Positions 15,262 to 25,077 of a stretch of 64,000 bases of DNA are shown piece after piece (position 1 is the stretch's first letter; every line of letters begins with the position of its first letter). A program made the translations under genes and the position numbers. Source of the DNA: Zobellella endophytica (GTDB lineage Bacteria > Pseudomonadota > Gammaproteobacteria > Enterobacterales > Aeromonadaceae); contig NZ_PXYG01000006.1 of the NCBI RefSeq assembly GCF_003012775.1, positions 62,001-126,000 of the forward strand, written 5' to 3'. The notes beneath the pieces were generated by a model. The model saw only the letters and a list, made by a program, of their open reading frames with translations. It searched no databases and was not told where the DNA came from.

Positions 15262-16593
15262 TCAAAGGGTAAGAATGCGCTCATATTCGCCGATCTCCAC
15301 CTCGAAGGCGGTGGTTCTGCGCAGATAATCGCGCATCGCCTCTAGCGCCTCGGGCTCGCCGTGCACCAGTTGAATAGGGGTGCCGGGGCGCAGGGCCGAA
15401 GCAGCCAGCCACTGCTGCAGCTCCACATAGTCCGCATGGCCCGACAGCCCGTGCAGCATCGCCAGCCGGGCCCGGTTCGGCACCCATTCACCGTGGATAC
15501 GCACGCTGTCGCAGCCCTGCAGCAGCTTGGCTCCCCGGGTGCCGCCCGCCTGGTAGCCGGTCAGTACCAGGGTGGTGCGGTGATCCGGCAACAGCCGTTT
15601 CATATGATGGAGGATGCGGCCCCCGGTCACCATGCCGCTGCCGGCGATGATGATATGGGGATACACCTCGTTGGCCAGCGCCTTGGACTCCTCCACGCTG
15701 CGGATCAGGGTAATGGACCGGCTCAGTTCCTGCTGGTCGGCAAAGCGCGCGTAGATTTCCCCCACCTCTATCGCCATCGGACTGTCGAGGAAGATGCTGA
15801 GCCGGGGAATGCGCTGCTCGGCCATCAGCTGCACCAGCAGGCTCTGCAGGACCTGGGCCCGGCCCACGGCAAAGCTCGGGATCAGCATGACGCCGCCGGC
15901 GGCAACGGTGTCGTTGACCAGGGCCGTCATCTGTTCGAAAGGATCGCCCGGCTCATGGCGGCGATCGCCGTAGGTGGACTCGAGCAACAGCAGGTCCAGC
16001 GCCGGCAGCGGCCGGGGCGGATACATGAAGGGATCCTCGGGCCGGCCCACGTCGCCGGAAAAGCCGACCCGCTTGCCCTCGGCCTCGAGGATCAGGCTGC
16101 CGGCTCCCAGGATATGGCCGGAGGGCTGCAGCCGCAGCACCATGCCGCCCAGTTGCAGCGGCTGGTCGAACTCCAGCGGCCGGAACAGTTCCATGCTCAG
16201 CTCCGCCGTTTCCCGATCGTAGAGCGGTTCCGGCGGGGTATGCCTGCTCAACTGGTGGCGGGAGAGAAAGCGGGCGTCTTCTTCCTGCAGATGACCGCAG
16301 TCGGCCAGCAGAATGTCGCACAGCGCCCGGGTGGCCGGATGGCAATACACGGGCCCGCGATAGCCCTGGCGGTAGAGCACCGGCAGGTAGCCGGAGTGAT
16401 CGAGGTGGGCGTGGGTCAGCACCACCGCGTCGAGCCGGTGCACATCGAGCGGCAGCGGCTGCCAGTTGCGCCGCCTGAGCCATTTGTAGCCCTGGTACAG
16501 GCCGCAATCCACCAGGATGCGGGTGTCGCCGCTGTGCACCAGAAACTTGGAGCCGGTGACCGTTTGCGTCGCGCCGAGCAGGGTGATCTTCAC
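15262..16593 (-). CDS. MBL-fold / beta-CASP RNA exonuclease-like protein
   Basis: A 443-residue metallo-beta-lactamase protein of the CPSF/YSH1-like RNA group. It opens with MKITLLGATQTVTGSKFLV. The zinc motif is LTHAHLDHSGYLP; later ligands are GHILGAGSLI, VGFSGDVGR and the C-terminal GLSGHADYVELQQW. The beta-CASP domain (about residues 200-370) has LLLESTYGDRRHE and HIIIAGSGMVTGGRI. Such proteins cut or trim RNA 3' ends. It is predicted to be cytosolic and complete. The gene runs against the phosphorylase remnant, with a 75-bp gap to cyoE upstream. Confidence 0.88.
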   Translation of the reverse strand: MKITLLGATQTVTGSKFLVHSGDTRILVDCGLYQGYKWLRRRNWQPLPLDVHRLDAVVLTHAHLDHSGYLPVLYRQGYRGPVYCHPATRALCDILLADCGHLQEEDARFLSRHQLSRHTPPEPLYDRETAELSMELFRPLEFDQPLQLGGMVLRLQPSGHILGAGSLILEAEGKRVGFSGDVGRPEDPFMYPPRPLPALDLLLLESTYGDRRHEPGDPFEQMTALVNDTVAAGGVMLIPSFAVGRAQVLQSLLVQLMAEQRIPRLSIFLDSPMAIEVGEIYARFADQQELSRSITLIRSVEESKALANEVYPHIIIAGSGMVTGGRILHHMKRLLPDHRTTLVLTGYQAGGTRGAKLLQGCDSVRIHGEWVPNRARLAMLHGLSGHADYVELQQWLAASALRPGTPIQLVHGEPEALEAMRDYLRRTTAFEVEIGEYERILTL

Positions 16594-16668
16594 AAGGCCT
16601 ACCTCCGTTTGCCGATGGAGCTTCCTTCAGTATCGGCCAGCCGTGCCGGCTTTGCCGCCGGCCCGTGC

Positions 16669-17556
16669 TCAACGCGGGTTGAGCGCCCACAGCTCGCCCC
16701 CGGGGCGGAAGTCGAGCGCCATGGTCAGGCTCACCGCCACTATGGTGATCAGCGACAGCACGAATACCCGCCGGGCCCAGCCGCTTACCTCCATGCCTCG
16801 GCGCCAGCCCCAGCAGGCCAGGGCCAGCCACCACAGGCTGGTGGCGCAGGCTACCGCCATAAAGGTCAGGCCGGTGTAGCCCGCCAGCGGCAGCAGGGCG
16901 GAGACCAGGCAGAACAGGGCGATATAGAGCACGATGTGCACCCGGGCCCGGTGGATGCCCCTGGCCACCGGCAGCACCGGAATGCGTGCCGCCTGGTAAT
17001 CCCGCAAGCGGAAGATGGCGATAGCGTAGGAGTGCGGCATCTGCCACAGGCAAAACATCAGCAGCAGAATGGCGGCACCGGGATCGAAGCGGCCGCTCAC
17101 GGCGCAATACCCCACCACCGGCGGCACCGCCCCGGACAGGCTGCCCACCAGAGTGCCGTATACCGAGCGGCGTTTCATGTACAGGCTGTAGAGCCCCACG
17201 TAAATCCCGTAGCCGAAGGCGGCGAACCCCAGCGCCACCGGGTTGGTGGCCGCCGCCAGCAGGCCGAAGCCGAGCAGGCCCAGCACCAGGCCGACGATCA
17301 GCGCCGTGCGGGGCGCCAGTTCGCCGGTCACGGTGACCCGCCGGCGGGTCCGTTCCATACGGGCGTCGATGTCCCGGTCGATGCAGTTGTTGATGGCGCA
17401 GCCGGAGGCCACCACCAGCGACAACCCGAGCACGGTGGCCGCCAGCAGCGCCGGGTCGATATCGCCCCGGGCCGCCAGGCAGAATCCGCCCGCCACCGCG
17501 ATCAGGTTGCCCATGATGATGCCCGGCTTGGTTACCTTGAGATAAGGCCAAATCAT
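16669..17556 (-). CDS. cyoE: protohaem IX farnesyltransferase
   Basis: A 295-residue UbiA-superfamily membrane enzyme that makes haem O from haem B and farnesyl diphosphate for the bo3 oxidase. ATG 17556 gives [21 protein letters not shown]; the in-frame extension to 17751 is low-complexity and covers a repeat. The first Asp-rich motif is [15 protein letters not shown] and the second is in the [17 protein letters not shown] loop. About eight to nine membrane helices are present. It is the last gene of cyoABCDE, but a 264-bp gap containing a palindromic repeat separates it from cyoD, so transcription into cyoE may be attenuated. Confidence 0.93.
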   Translation of the reverse strand: MIWPYLKVTKPGIIMGNLIAVAGGFCLAARGDIDPALLAATVLGLSLVVASGCAINNCIDRDIDARMERTRRRVTVTGELAPRTALIVGLVLGLLGFGLLAAATNPVALGFAAFGYGIYVGLYSLYMKRRSVYGTLVGSLSGAVPPVVGYCAVSGRFDPGAAILLLMFCLWQMPHSYAIAIFRLRDYQAARIPVLPVARGIHRARVHIVLYIALFCLVSALLPLAGYTGLTFMAVACATSLWWLALACWGWRRGMEVSGWARRVFVLSLITIVAVSLTMALDFRPGGELWALNPR

Positions 17557-17642
17557 AAAAAATCCTTCGGATGCCAGCATCCCGTTATCGTATACAAGGC
17601 GCCTGCCACCACCCCGAACAGTCAACCCATGAGCACCAAGGG

Positions 17643-17744
17643 AGCCAAAGGGACCCTGCTCAGCCGACCCTCTGCGCCAGGGATGGCGCAGTGAGCCCCC
17701 AGGGATGGGTTTACGGCGTGTCGGCGGAGTTGGCCCTTTGGCTG
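17643..17744 (-). repeat. dispersed palindromic repeat, copy 1
   Basis: On the minus strand 17744-17691 reads AGCCAAAGGGCCAACTCCGC, then CGACACGCCGTAAACCCATCC and CTGGGGGCTCAC. Similar units occur at 59392 and 61778 on the + strand. A second, degenerate arm on the + strand at 17643-17670 (AGCCAAAGGGACC...CAGCCGACC) faces it, giving an inverted structure of about 100 bp between cyoD and cyoE. The rest of the 17557-17820 gap shows nothing else recognisable. Confidence 0.65.
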
Positions 17745-17820
17745 ACTTCATTCGCGTTGGCAGGCGATGCTTTCAGCCATGAGGGGCTGGCTCAGGGCCC
17801 CTCATGACTTTCTTTCATGA

Positions 17821-18147
17821 TCAATACATCATCATGGCGTTGGCGCTGTAGATGATCCACACGGACAATCCCACCACCATCACGATGATCAGGGCGGTGA
17901 ACAGGAAGGCGAAGCTGCTGTCCCGTCCCGCCCGGGAAAAATCCAGGTGCAGGAAATACTTGAGGTGCACCACCAACTGCACCATGGCCAGCCCCACCAC
18001 CACCGCCAGGGTGGCCGGCTTGCTCAGCTGCCCCGCCATCACCGCCCAGAACGGAATGGCGGTCAGGATCACCGACCACACAAAACCGGTCAGGTAGGAC
18101 TTCACGCTGCCGTGCGCCTGGGCGCCGGCCGAATGTTCATGACTCAT
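17821..18147 (-). CDS. cyoD: cytochrome bo3 ubiquinol oxidase subunit IV
   Basis: A 108-residue protein, matching the E. coli CyoD length (109). It starts [19 protein letters not shown] and has three membrane helices, with the conserved VQLVVHLKYFLHLDF loop between helices 2 and 3. It helps assemble the CuB site of subunit I. ATG 18147 overlaps the cyoC stop by one base (TGATG), so translation is coupled. Confidence 0.93.
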   Translation of the reverse strand: MSHEHSAGAQAHGSVKSYLTGFVWSVILTAIPFWAVMAGQLSKPATLAVVVGLAMVQLVVHLKYFLHLDFSRAGRDSSFAFLFTALIIVMVVGLSVWIIYSANAMMMY

Positions 18148-18767
18148 CACATTGCCCCCATCAGGTAAACCACGGTGAATACGCAAATCCACACCACGTC
18201 GAGGAAGTGCCAGAACAGGCTGAGGCAGTTCAGCCGGGTGACCGTCCGGCCGCCCAGGCCGCGCCGGACCACCTCGACCATCATGATCAGCATCCAGATC
18301 AGGCCGGCGGTGACGTGCAGGCCGTGCAGTCCCACCAGGGTGAAGAAGGCGCTGAGGAAGGCGCTGCGCTGGGGGCCGTTGCCGTGGGCGATCAGGTGCT
18401 GGAACTCGTAGAGCTCCATGCCGATAAAGACGGCGCCGAGGGCGAAGGTGACGGCCAGCCACAGCAGGGTGCCGCCGCGCCGCCGGCGATGGGCGCACAG
18501 CATGGCGAAGCCGTAGGTGATGCTGCTCACCAGCAGGGCCGCGGTTTCCACCAGCACGAAGTCGAGCTCGAAGATGTCCCTGCCCGACACCCCGCCGGCG
18601 GTGTTCATGTAGAGCACCGCATAGGTGGCGAACACCGAGGCAAACAGGATGCAGTCGGTCATCAGGTACAGCCAGAAGCCGAAAATAGTGTTGCCGCCGC
18701 TGTCGTGGTGTTCCTCGTGGGACTCGGCCTCGTGGGCGACGCTGAGATCTAGGGGTACTGCGGTCAT
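18147..18767 (-). CDS. cyoC: cytochrome bo3 ubiquinol oxidase subunit III
   Basis: A 206-residue haem-copper oxidase subunit III with five membrane helices. Visible family features are [33 protein letters not shown], a central [11 protein letters not shown], and [12 protein letters not shown] followed by the C-terminal [20 protein letters not shown]. It binds subunit I in the inner membrane and has no redox centre. ATG 18767 overlaps the cyoB stop by four bases. Confidence 0.95.
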   Translation of the reverse strand: MTAVPLDLSVAHEAESHEEHHDSGGNTIFGFWLYLMTDCILFASVFATYAVLYMNTAGGVSGRDIFELDFVLVETAALLVSSITYGFAMLCAHRRRRGGTLLWLAVTFALGAVFIGMELYEFQHLIAHGNGPQRSAFLSAFFTLVGLHGLHVTAGLIWMLIMMVEVVRRGLGGRTVTRLNCLSLFWHFLDVVWICVFTVVYLMGAM

Positions 18768-20749
18768 GATGCCTCCTTCGCCAAGTTGGTCAGATGGGCC
18801 TGTTCGATACGCGCGACCTCCTCGGGCTGCACGTAATAGTCGGTGTCATTGTCGTAGGCGCGGCACAGGAAGACGGCAAAGGTTCCCGCCAGGGCGGCGA
18901 GCACCAGCCACCAGATATGCCAGATGGCGCCGAAGCCCGCTGCCGTGACCGCCGCCGCCATCAGCACGCCGGCCGCGGTGTTCTTCGGCATGTGCACCGG
19001 GGCGTAGCGGCGCGGGCGGGAATAGGCCTCACCCCGCTCCTTCATGTCGGTGAAGGCGTCGATGTCCCGCACCCGGGGCAGCACCGCGAAGTTGTAGAAC
19101 TGGGGCGGCGAGGCGGTGGACCACTCCAGGGTGTGGCCGTTCCAGGGGTCGCCGGTGCGATCCGGGTGCTGCGCGCGGTCGCGGATGCTCACGTACAGCT
19201 GCACGAACTGCAGCAGGATGCCCGCCAGTATCACCAGGGCGCCGGCGGCGGCCAGGTAGAGCCAGAGGTTCCAGTCGGGGTTGTCGCTGTGGTTGAGCCG
19301 CCGGGTCATGCCGAGGAAGCCGAGCACGTACAGCGGCATAAAGGCCAGGTAAAACCCTACCTGCCAGCACCAGAACGACGCCTTGCCCAGCCGCTCGTCG
19401 AGGTGGAAGCCGGTCGCCTTGGGGAACCAGAAGGCGAAGCCGGCCAGGTAGCCGAACACGGCGCCGCCGATGATGGTGTTGTGGAAGTGGGCGATCAGGA
19501 ACAGGCTGTTGTGCAGCACGTAGTCGGCGCCCGGCACCGCCAGCAGCACCCCGGTCATGCCGCCGATGGTGAAGGTCACCATAAAGCCCAGGGTCCACAG
19601 CACCGGCACCGTCAGCCGCAGCCGGCCCCGGTACATGGTGAACAGCCAGTTGAACAGCTTCACCCCGGTGGGCACCGCGATGATCATGGTCATCACCCCG
19701 AAGAAGGCGTTGACGCTGGCGCTGGAGCCCATGGTGAAGAAGTGGTGCAACCAGACGATAAAACCCAGCACCGAGATGGCGCCGCTGGCCCACACCATGG
19801 AGCTGTAGCCGAACAGCCGCTTGGCGGTGAAGGTGGAGATCACCTCGGAGAAGATGCCGAAGGCGGGCAGGATCAGGATGTACACCTCGGGATGGCCCCA
19901 GGCCCAGAACAGGTTGATGTACATCATGGCGTTGCCGCCGCCGTCGTTGGTGAAGAAGTGGAAGTCCAGGTAGCGATCCAGGGTCAGCAGGCCCAGCACC
20001 GCGGTGAGGATGGGGAAGGAGGCGACGATCAGGATGTTGGCCCAGGTGCAGGTCCAGGTGAAGATCGGCATCTGCATCAGCTTCATGCCCGGGGCCCGCA
20101 TGCGGAACACGGTGACCAGGAAGTTGACCCCGGTGAGCAGGGTGCCGATGCCGGAGATCTGCAGGGCCCAGATGTAGTAGTCCACCCCCACGCCCGGGCT
20201 GAACGACAGCTCCGACAGCGGCGGATAGGCCACCCAGCCGGTCCTGGCAAACTCGCCCAAGCCCAGGGAAATGTTGATCAGCACGGCGCCGGAGGCCGCC
20301 AGCCAGAAGCTCAGGTTGTTGAGGAAGGGAAAGGCCACGTCCCGCGCGCCGATCTGCAGCGGCAGCACTATGTTCATCAGGCCGATCATGAAGGGCATGG
20401 CCATGAAGATGATCATGATGACACCGTGGGCGGTGAAGATCTGATCATAGTGCTCCGGCGGCAGGTAGCCTTCGGCGCCGTTGGTGGCCAGGGCCAGTTG
20501 GGCGCGCATCATGATGGCGTCCGAGAAGCCCCGGATCAGCATCACCAGCGCCAGGATGATGTACATGATGCCCAGCCGCTTGTGGTCGACCGAGGTCAGC
20601 CAGTCGTGCCAGAGCACACCCCACTTGCGGTAACGGGTGAGCAGGGCCGCGATGACCAGACCCGCCACCCCGACCACCGCCAGCGTCACCATGATGATGG
20701 GCTCGTGGTAGGGGATCGCATCCAGTGTTAACTTTCCGAGAAATGACAT
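18764..20749 (-). CDS. cyoB: cytochrome bo3 ubiquinol oxidase subunit I
   Basis: A 661-residue subunit I (E. coli CyoB is 663) with about 15 membrane helices. It holds haem B, haem O3 and CuB, and reduces O2 while pumping protons. Ligand motifs seen are [16 protein letters not shown] (haem B His), [17 protein letters not shown] (CuB His plus cross-linked Tyr), VWLHHFFT (two CuB His) and [12 protein letters not shown] (haem O3/haem B His pair). The ubiquinol-oxidase N-terminal extension ([19 protein letters not shown]) is present. ATG 20749 has a GGAGTAAT site and lies just after cyoA. The longer open frame reaching 21421 runs through cyoA out of frame. Confidence 0.96.
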   Translation of the reverse strand: MSFLGKLTLDAIPYHEPIIMVTLAVVGVAGLVIAALLTRYRKWGVLWHDWLTSVDHKRLGIMYIILALVMLIRGFSDAIMMRAQLALATNGAEGYLPPEHYDQIFTAHGVIMIIFMAMPFMIGLMNIVLPLQIGARDVAFPFLNNLSFWLAASGAVLINISLGLGEFARTGWVAYPPLSELSFSPGVGVDYYIWALQISGIGTLLTGVNFLVTVFRMRAPGMKLMQMPIFTWTCTWANILIVASFPILTAVLGLLTLDRYLDFHFFTNDGGGNAMMYINLFWAWGHPEVYILILPAFGIFSEVISTFTAKRLFGYSSMVWASGAISVLGFIVWLHHFFTMGSSASVNAFFGVMTMIIAVPTGVKLFNWLFTMYRGRLRLTVPVLWTLGFMVTFTIGGMTGVLLAVPGADYVLHNSLFLIAHFHNTIIGGAVFGYLAGFAFWFPKATGFHLDERLGKASFWCWQVGFYLAFMPLYVLGFLGMTRRLNHSDNPDWNLWLYLAAAGALVILAGILLQFVQLYVSIRDRAQHPDRTGDPWNGHTLEWSTASPPQFYNFAVLPRVRDIDAFTDMKERGEAYSRPRRYAPVHMPKNTAAGVLMAAAVTAAGFGAIWHIWWLVLAALAGTFAVFLCRAYDNDTDYYVQPEEVARIEQAHLTNLAKEAS

Positions 20750-20751
20750 AA

Positions 20752-21654
20752 TTACTCCTCCGCCGCCATCGGCATATGGGCGGCATGCTGGTGGTCGTCG
20801 GCCGCGCTCTGGTGATCCTGCATGTACTGCATCACGATATGGTGGAACAGGCCGGGGCTGACCGTGCCGTAGTGCTCCACCGGGTGATGCTCGCTGGGTT
20901 TGGCCAACTGCCGGTAGCTGGCGGGGGTGAGCGCCCGTGGCTCGCCTTTCATCCCGGCGACCCAGTCGTCGAAGCCGGCCCGGTCCGGGGTGGCGATGGC
21001 CTTGAACTGCATGCCGCTGAAGCCTTCTCCGCTGTAATTGGCGGAAATACCGTCGAAAGTGCCGGCTTCGTTGGCAATCAGGTGCAACTTGGTCTCCATG
21101 CCCGCCATCGAGTAGATCTGGCTGCCCAATTGGGGAATGAAGAAGGAGTTCATGGTGGTGTCCGAGGTGATCTTGAATTCCACCGGCACATCGGCGGGGA
21201 ACACCAGCTCGTTGACCGAGGCGATGCCCTGCTCCGGGTAGATGAACAGCCACTTCCAGTTGAGCGACACCACCTCCACCGTCAGGTGCGGCCGGTCGCC
21301 GTCCAGCGGCTGGTACGGGTCGAGCGCATGGGTCGAGCGCCAGGTGATGGTGCCCAGCACCAGGATGATCAGGATGGGCACCACCCAGACCACGGTTTCT
21401 ATCTTCCGGGAATGCGACCACTTGGGCGTGTAGCGCTCGTGGTCGCGGCCATCGCGGTATTTCCAGGCGAAATACAGCGTCATGCCGATCACCGGCACCA
21501 CCACCAGCAGCATCAGTATGGTCGAGACGATAATCAGGTATTTCTCGTCGATGCCAACCTGTCCTTTGGGATCGAGCACGCCACCCCGGCAGCCGGCCAG
21601 CATGGCGACGGCCGCGAGCGACAACGCCGCGTTAAAAAGGCTGCGAATTAACAA
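20752..21654 (-). CDS. cyoA: cytochrome bo3 ubiquinol oxidase subunit II
   Basis: A 300-residue lipoprotein subunit II. The signal [22 protein letters not shown] has a lipobox, followed by two membrane helices (about 40-60 and 85-105) and a periplasmic cupredoxin fold ([25 protein letters not shown], then [20 protein letters not shown]). It lacks the CuA Cys/His set, as expected for a quinol oxidase rather than a cytochrome c oxidase. It is the first gene of cyoABCDE. A GGGGGAGGTCCC site lies upstream. The C-terminal tail is His-rich ([10 protein letters not shown]). Confidence 0.95.
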   Translation of the reverse strand: MLIRSLFNAALSLAAVAMLAGCRGGVLDPKGQVGIDEKYLIIVSTILMLLVVVPVIGMTLYFAWKYRDGRDHERYTPKWSHSRKIETVVWVVPILIILVLGTITWRSTHALDPYQPLDGDRPHLTVEVVSLNWKWLFIYPEQGIASVNELVFPADVPVEFKITSDTTMNSFFIPQLGSQIYSMAGMETKLHLIANEAGTFDGISANYSGEGFSGMQFKAIATPDRAGFDDWVAGMKGEPRALTPASYRQLAKPSEHHPVEHYGTVSPGLFHHIVMQYMQDHQSAADDHQHAAHMPMAAEE

Positions 21655-21825
21655 AAGGGACCTCCCCCTATCCGTAAGTCATAAGGGTGCCGCCCGTTCG
21701 AGCGGCAACGAGACAACTGCTTTGTCAGCAGGAACTTATGAACATGATCCGGGCAGACACCGGCGCAGGGGCGCCCGTTCGCCGGCGGACAAGGCCGCGG
21801 CGCACCGGGTGCAATCCACCGGGCG

Positions 21826-22239
21826 TTACCGGATCATGACGGACAGGACAGGAGGGGCGCGGCAGCCGTGGGCCCGCTGCGCCATGCCACCCAGGGCGGG
21901 GGCAGGCAGCGCCGGTGGCGGGGGTTCAACGGCGATCCCGGAAAGGGGATCGGTGAGCAGGTTGAGGATCAGCAGGCATTGCTGCAACAGCAGTGGCGCC
22001 AGCAGCAGCAGCCCTGCGGCCCCCAGCTCAGCCAGCGACAGCAGCGACAGGCTGTCGCCGAGCACCAGCAGGTATTCCGCCGCCTGGCCGAAGAGGCCGA
22101 ACCAGGAAAACAGCCATTCGGCGATCGTCCCCAGCAGGGCGAACAGACAGACACCACCGACGCCCGCCATGCCGGCGCGGGACAAGGGCGCGGGCAAGCG
22201 CCATGTTTCAGCAAGGGTGGTGTTGCAGCTCTGGTTCAA
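21826..22239 (-). CDS. possible small membrane protein
   Basis: A 137-codon frame starting at TTG. The middle (GVCLFALLGTIAEWLFSWFGLFG, YLLVLGDSLSLLSLAELGAAGLLLLAPLLLQQ) would form two or three membrane helices, and its third codon positions are mostly G/C as in neighbouring genes. No ribosome-binding site is seen, the C-terminus is Pro-rich low-complexity, and a + strand frame of similar length is also open. It is a weak prediction. Confidence 0.3.
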   Translation of the reverse strand: MNQSCNTTLAETWRLPAPLSRAGMAGVGGVCLFALLGTIAEWLFSWFGLFGQAAEYLLVLGDSLSLLSLAELGAAGLLLLAPLLLQQCLLILNLLTDPLSGIAVEPPPPALPAPALGGMAQRAHGCRAPPVLSVMIR

Positions 22240-22581
22240 TGGGTATGGTCCGGCCGGGGCTTAGAGTGCCGGTGAAAGAGGAAACACAACTGTTCTCAAT
22301 CACCAAGGCCCCGGAGAGTATCAAAAAGTATACAACCGCACAACCGCCGGGCCCGGGTGCCGGCGACGAAGAGTTATCGCCGGTGCCCGCCCTGCCGCGG
22401 GTCTATAGTTAACCTGAGCCATAACAAGGGGCGCGGGAGCCGATCATCACCTTGTAGGCGGGCTTGATACCGATAAGGCGCACCGGCGCCGGGCCGGCAT
22501 GCCGATACCAGGGAAACCACCGGCATGCCAGCCGCAGGATGGGATCCCCCGTATTGGCGGGGCATCCGACAGGAGTCTTGT
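22240..22581 (+). promoter_or_regulatory. gap with a promoter-like element
   Basis: This 342-bp gap has no convincing gene. CTATAGTTAACCTGAGCC followed by ATAACAAGGGG (about 22403-22432) closely resembles CTATAGTTAATGG...CCATAACAAGGAG at about 24529-24568, directly before the VOC gene. Here the AAGGGG is not followed by a start codon, so this may be a duplicated 5' region whose gene was lost, or a promoter with a 150-base leader for the gene at 22582. Confidence 0.3.
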
Positions 22582-22920
22582 ATGACATGCTTTTCTCGCC
22601 TCCGCCGGCACACCAGGTTGCTGTGCCTGACCCTGGTGCTGGCCGACGCCGCCGCCCAGTCCAACAGCCCCCGCTGGTTCGAGGTCACTCCCGGCGCACC
22701 CGGGATCCATATCAGCGGCACGGTGCGCTACCTGAACCTCGAAGGCGGGATCTATATCATCCGCGACGCCCGTGGCACCCACTACCATCCCATCAACCTG
22801 CCGACCGCCTTCCAGCAGGACGGGCTGCCGATCGAGGCCCTGGCCAGGCTGCGGAATGACAGCCAGTTCGGCCTCAGGGTCGAGCTGCTGCGCATCCGCC
22901 GGGCCAGCCGCCTCGAATAG
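22582..22920 (+). CDS. secreted protein, paralogue of the N-terminal domain of the META-domain lipoprotein
   Basis: A 112-residue protein. ATG 22582 follows AGGAGTCTTG and gives a Sec signal (RLLCLTLVLADAAAQ), so the mature protein is probably periplasmic. Its whole mature part aligns with residues about 25-110 of the protein at 25078: FEVTPGAPGIHISGTVRYLN / WQVLAPGGPDLRFTGMVHHL, GGIYIIRDARGTHYHPINLP / GGLYLVRDAGGTNYHPVNLP, and a shared xELxRIR end. The pattern is all-beta and OB-like. Function is unknown; such domains occur next to META/HslJ domains in envelope-stress proteins. Confidence 0.7.
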   Translation: MTCFSRLRRHTRLLCLTLVLADAAAQSNSPRWFEVTPGAPGIHISGTVRYLNLEGGIYIIRDARGTHYHPINLPTAFQQDGLPIEALARLRNDSQFGLRVELLRIRRASRLE

Positions 22921-23015
22921 CCGCCGGGCAGCGGAGGAAAGCGGGGCCCTGAACTATTCTTGGGGGAGAGGGTCACCCTGGGTGACAGTGTAAATCGACG
23001 CTGAGAGGTGTTGTC

Positions 23016-23807
23016 ATGTTCAGGCATTGCGTCGCGGGTACCGATTTTTCCGCCGGCTGGGACCAGGTACAGTCTCAGCTGGCACGGATGATCCCCCTGC
23101 TGGGAATAGAACGACTGACCCTGGTTTACGCGGACGAGCCCCATCACCGCAGCCACAAGGACGCCAACGGCTGTGCCAATCGCCGTATTCACCTGGAACA
23201 GCTGGCAGGCGACATGGTGCAGGCCCTGGCGATACCGGCCGATTCCGTCTTCGTGTCGGGCTTTGCCGCCGCCGCCCTGCAGGAGGTGGCCACCCGGCGC
23301 GAGGCCGACCTGCTGCTGGTGGCCAACGGCAGCCATTCCCGCGGGCAGGAATTCCTGATGGGCAACGTGGCGCTCAGCCTGGCCCGCCAGAGCCGGCTGC
23401 CGCTGCTGATCATCCCGCTCGATCTCGGCCCCGTCGATGACGAAGCCCCCCTGCTGCTGGTCACGGATCATTCACCGGCCTCCGCCAGCGCGCGTGGCTG
23501 TTTCGCCGGCTTGCTGGGCGCCGGGCGCCGCGGCCGGGTGATGATAGTCCGCAACCCGGATCATCAGGTGACCTTCGAGGAACTGAAGGCCGAAGAGGGA
23601 TGGGCGGAGGACAATGCCCAACTGGACGTCGGCGTGGTCATCGGCGATCCGGTGGATGAGATCTGCGAGGCCGCCAGCGAGCTGAAAACACCGCTGATCG
23701 TGCTTGGCAAGCACCGCATCCCGTCCGGCGGCGAACAATCGCTCGGCGCCACCCTGGAGGGGATCTGCCGACAGGCGGTCAACCCGCTGCTGCTGCTGCC
23801 TTCCTGA
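23016..23807 (+). CDS. tandem universal stress protein
   Basis: A 263-residue protein with two UspA-like domains (about 1-135 and 145-263). Domain 1 has FRHCVAGTDFSAGWDQ and EADLLLVANGSHSRG; domain 2 ends IVLGKHRIPSGGEQSLGATL and then NPLLLLPS, with the conserved 'G-2x-G-9x-G' type ATP loop visible only in part. Such proteins support survival under stress or stationary phase. A GCTGAGAGGTG site precedes ATG 23016. It is a single gene between the secreted protein and the flavin reductase. Confidence 0.8.
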   Translation: MFRHCVAGTDFSAGWDQVQSQLARMIPLLGIERLTLVYADEPHHRSHKDANGCANRRIHLEQLAGDMVQALAIPADSVFVSGFAAAALQEVATRREADLLLVANGSHSRGQEFLMGNVALSLARQSRLPLLIIPLDLGPVDDEAPLLLVTDHSPASASARGCFAGLLGAGRRGRVMIVRNPDHQVTFEELKAEEGWAEDNAQLDVGVVIGDPVDEICEAASELKTPLIVLGKHRIPSGGEQSLGATLEGICRQAVNPLLLLPS

Positions 23808-23918
23808 AGCCGCGCGGCACATACCGAACGGGCAGGATGGTCCGCTCCTTTCTATACTCGGATCCTCGGCCGGCAGGCCTGTCCGGCCCGCCGGCGCGGC
23901 ATCCACAGGAGAAACCCC

Positions 23919-24512
23919 ATGTCCATCAAGATAGTGACCCTCTGCGGCAGCGTTCGCCCCGGCAACTACACCGCCATGGCCCTGGAACTGGTCCATGACG
24001 AATTCAGGAAGATGCCCGGGGTGGAGCTGACCCCCCTCCGGCTGGACGAGCTGGCGCTGCCCCTGCCGGGACTGCCGGCGAACAAGCCGGACGCCATCGC
24101 CCGCTTTCAGGACACGGTCGCGGCGGCCACCGGCGTGCTGCTGGCCTCGCCGGAATACCACGGCGGCGTCAGCAGCCCGATGAAGCTGGCCATCGACAAC
24201 CTGGGCTTTCCCAGCAAGCTGGCCGGCAAGCCGGTCTCCCTGTTGGGGGTGGCGGCGGGTAGCATCGGCGCCATCAAATCCACCGAGCAGCTGCGCGCCA
24301 TCTGCGCCCATATCGGGGCGGTACCGCTGCCGCTGGCGGTGTCGGTGGCCAATGTGCAGCAGGTGTTCGACGCCGAGGGCCACTGCCTCGATGCCGGCAC
24401 GGAAAAATTCATCCGCCGGGCGGCGCGCAACCTGATCGACTACATCAACGACGCGGTCTGCCCCAAAGTCAGCCTCGAGGCCATACTGCGCGGTCGGGAG
24501 GACGAAAGCTGA
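23919..24512 (+). CDS. NADPH-dependent FMN reductase family protein
   Basis: A 197-residue flavodoxin-like protein. The FMN phosphate loop is LCGSVRPGNYTAMALELV, and LLASPEYHGGVSSPMKLAIDNLG is the family's SPEYNG motif for the isoalloxazine ring. It is of the ChrR/azoreductase type, reducing quinones, chromate or flavins with NAD(P)H; the substrate cannot be set. CAGGAGAAACCCC precedes ATG 23919, and a TATACT -10-like box lies about 65 bp upstream. Confidence 0.85.
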   Translation: MSIKIVTLCGSVRPGNYTAMALELVHDEFRKMPGVELTPLRLDELALPLPGLPANKPDAIARFQDTVAAATGVLLASPEYHGGVSSPMKLAIDNLGFPSKLAGKPVSLLGVAAGSIGAIKSTEQLRAICAHIGAVPLPLAVSVANVQQVFDAEGHCLDAGTEKFIRRAARNLIDYINDAVCPKVSLEAILRGREDES

Positions 24513-24579
24513 GCCCGGCCAAATCCGGCTATAGTTAATGGCTTGACCATAACTCTTGACCATAACAAGGAGCAGGGCG

Positions 24580-24969
24580 ATGAACATGAATCCGGTAGTC
24601 TGGTTCGAGATTTACGTGGCGGAGATGCCCCGGGCCAGGGCCTTTTACGAAGCCATGCTGGCGGTGCGGCTGGAGCCGCTGGCCGATCCCACCGTCGACG
24701 ACGGCACCAATCTGGAGATGTGGGCCTTTCCGGGCCAGCCCGAAGGGGCCGGCGCCTGCGGCACCCTGGCGCGGATGGAGGGCTGCGCCCCCGGGGGCAA
24801 CGGCACCCTGGTGTATTTCGGCTGCGACGACTGCGCTCAGGAGGCCGCCCGGGCGACAGCCAGCGGCGGACGCCTGGTGCGCGACAAATTCGCCATCGGC
24901 CCCCATGGCTTTATCGCCCTGGTGGAAGACACCGAGGGCAATATGATCGGCCTGCACTCCATGCAGTGA
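24580..24969 (+). CDS. VOC family (glyoxalase-like) protein
   Basis: A 129-residue VOC-fold protein. ATG 24580 follows AAGGAGCAGGGCG; the longer frame to 24556 covers that site. The sequence NPVVWFEIYVAEMPRARAFY, then FGCDDCAQEAARATASGGRL and the end FIALVEDTEGNMIGLHSMQ, shows the paired beta-alpha-beta-beta-beta modules and the final Glu-containing motif. Its closest common type is the PhnB/glyoxalase-like single-domain protein. An 11-base direct repeat TTGACCATAAC occurs twice immediately upstream (about 24543-24565). Confidence 0.82.
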   Translation: MNMNPVVWFEIYVAEMPRARAFYEAMLAVRLEPLADPTVDDGTNLEMWAFPGQPEGAGACGTLARMEGCAPGGNGTLVYFGCDDCAQEAARATASGGRLVRDKFAIGPHGFIALVEDTEGNMIGLHSMQ

Positions 24970-25077
24970 CCGCCATTTGCCGGCCGCGACGCCATGGTCA
25001 CGGCCGGCCTTATCAGGCTCCCCTCCCCGCCGTTATTCCGCTAAGCTTGAGCATCACCTGTTCCATCGGAGTCCTTT

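Noticed and set aside
18764-21421. 885-codon frame extending cyoB upstream
   Set aside because: The extra 220 residues are out of frame within cyoA; the conserved CyoB N-terminus begins at 20749.
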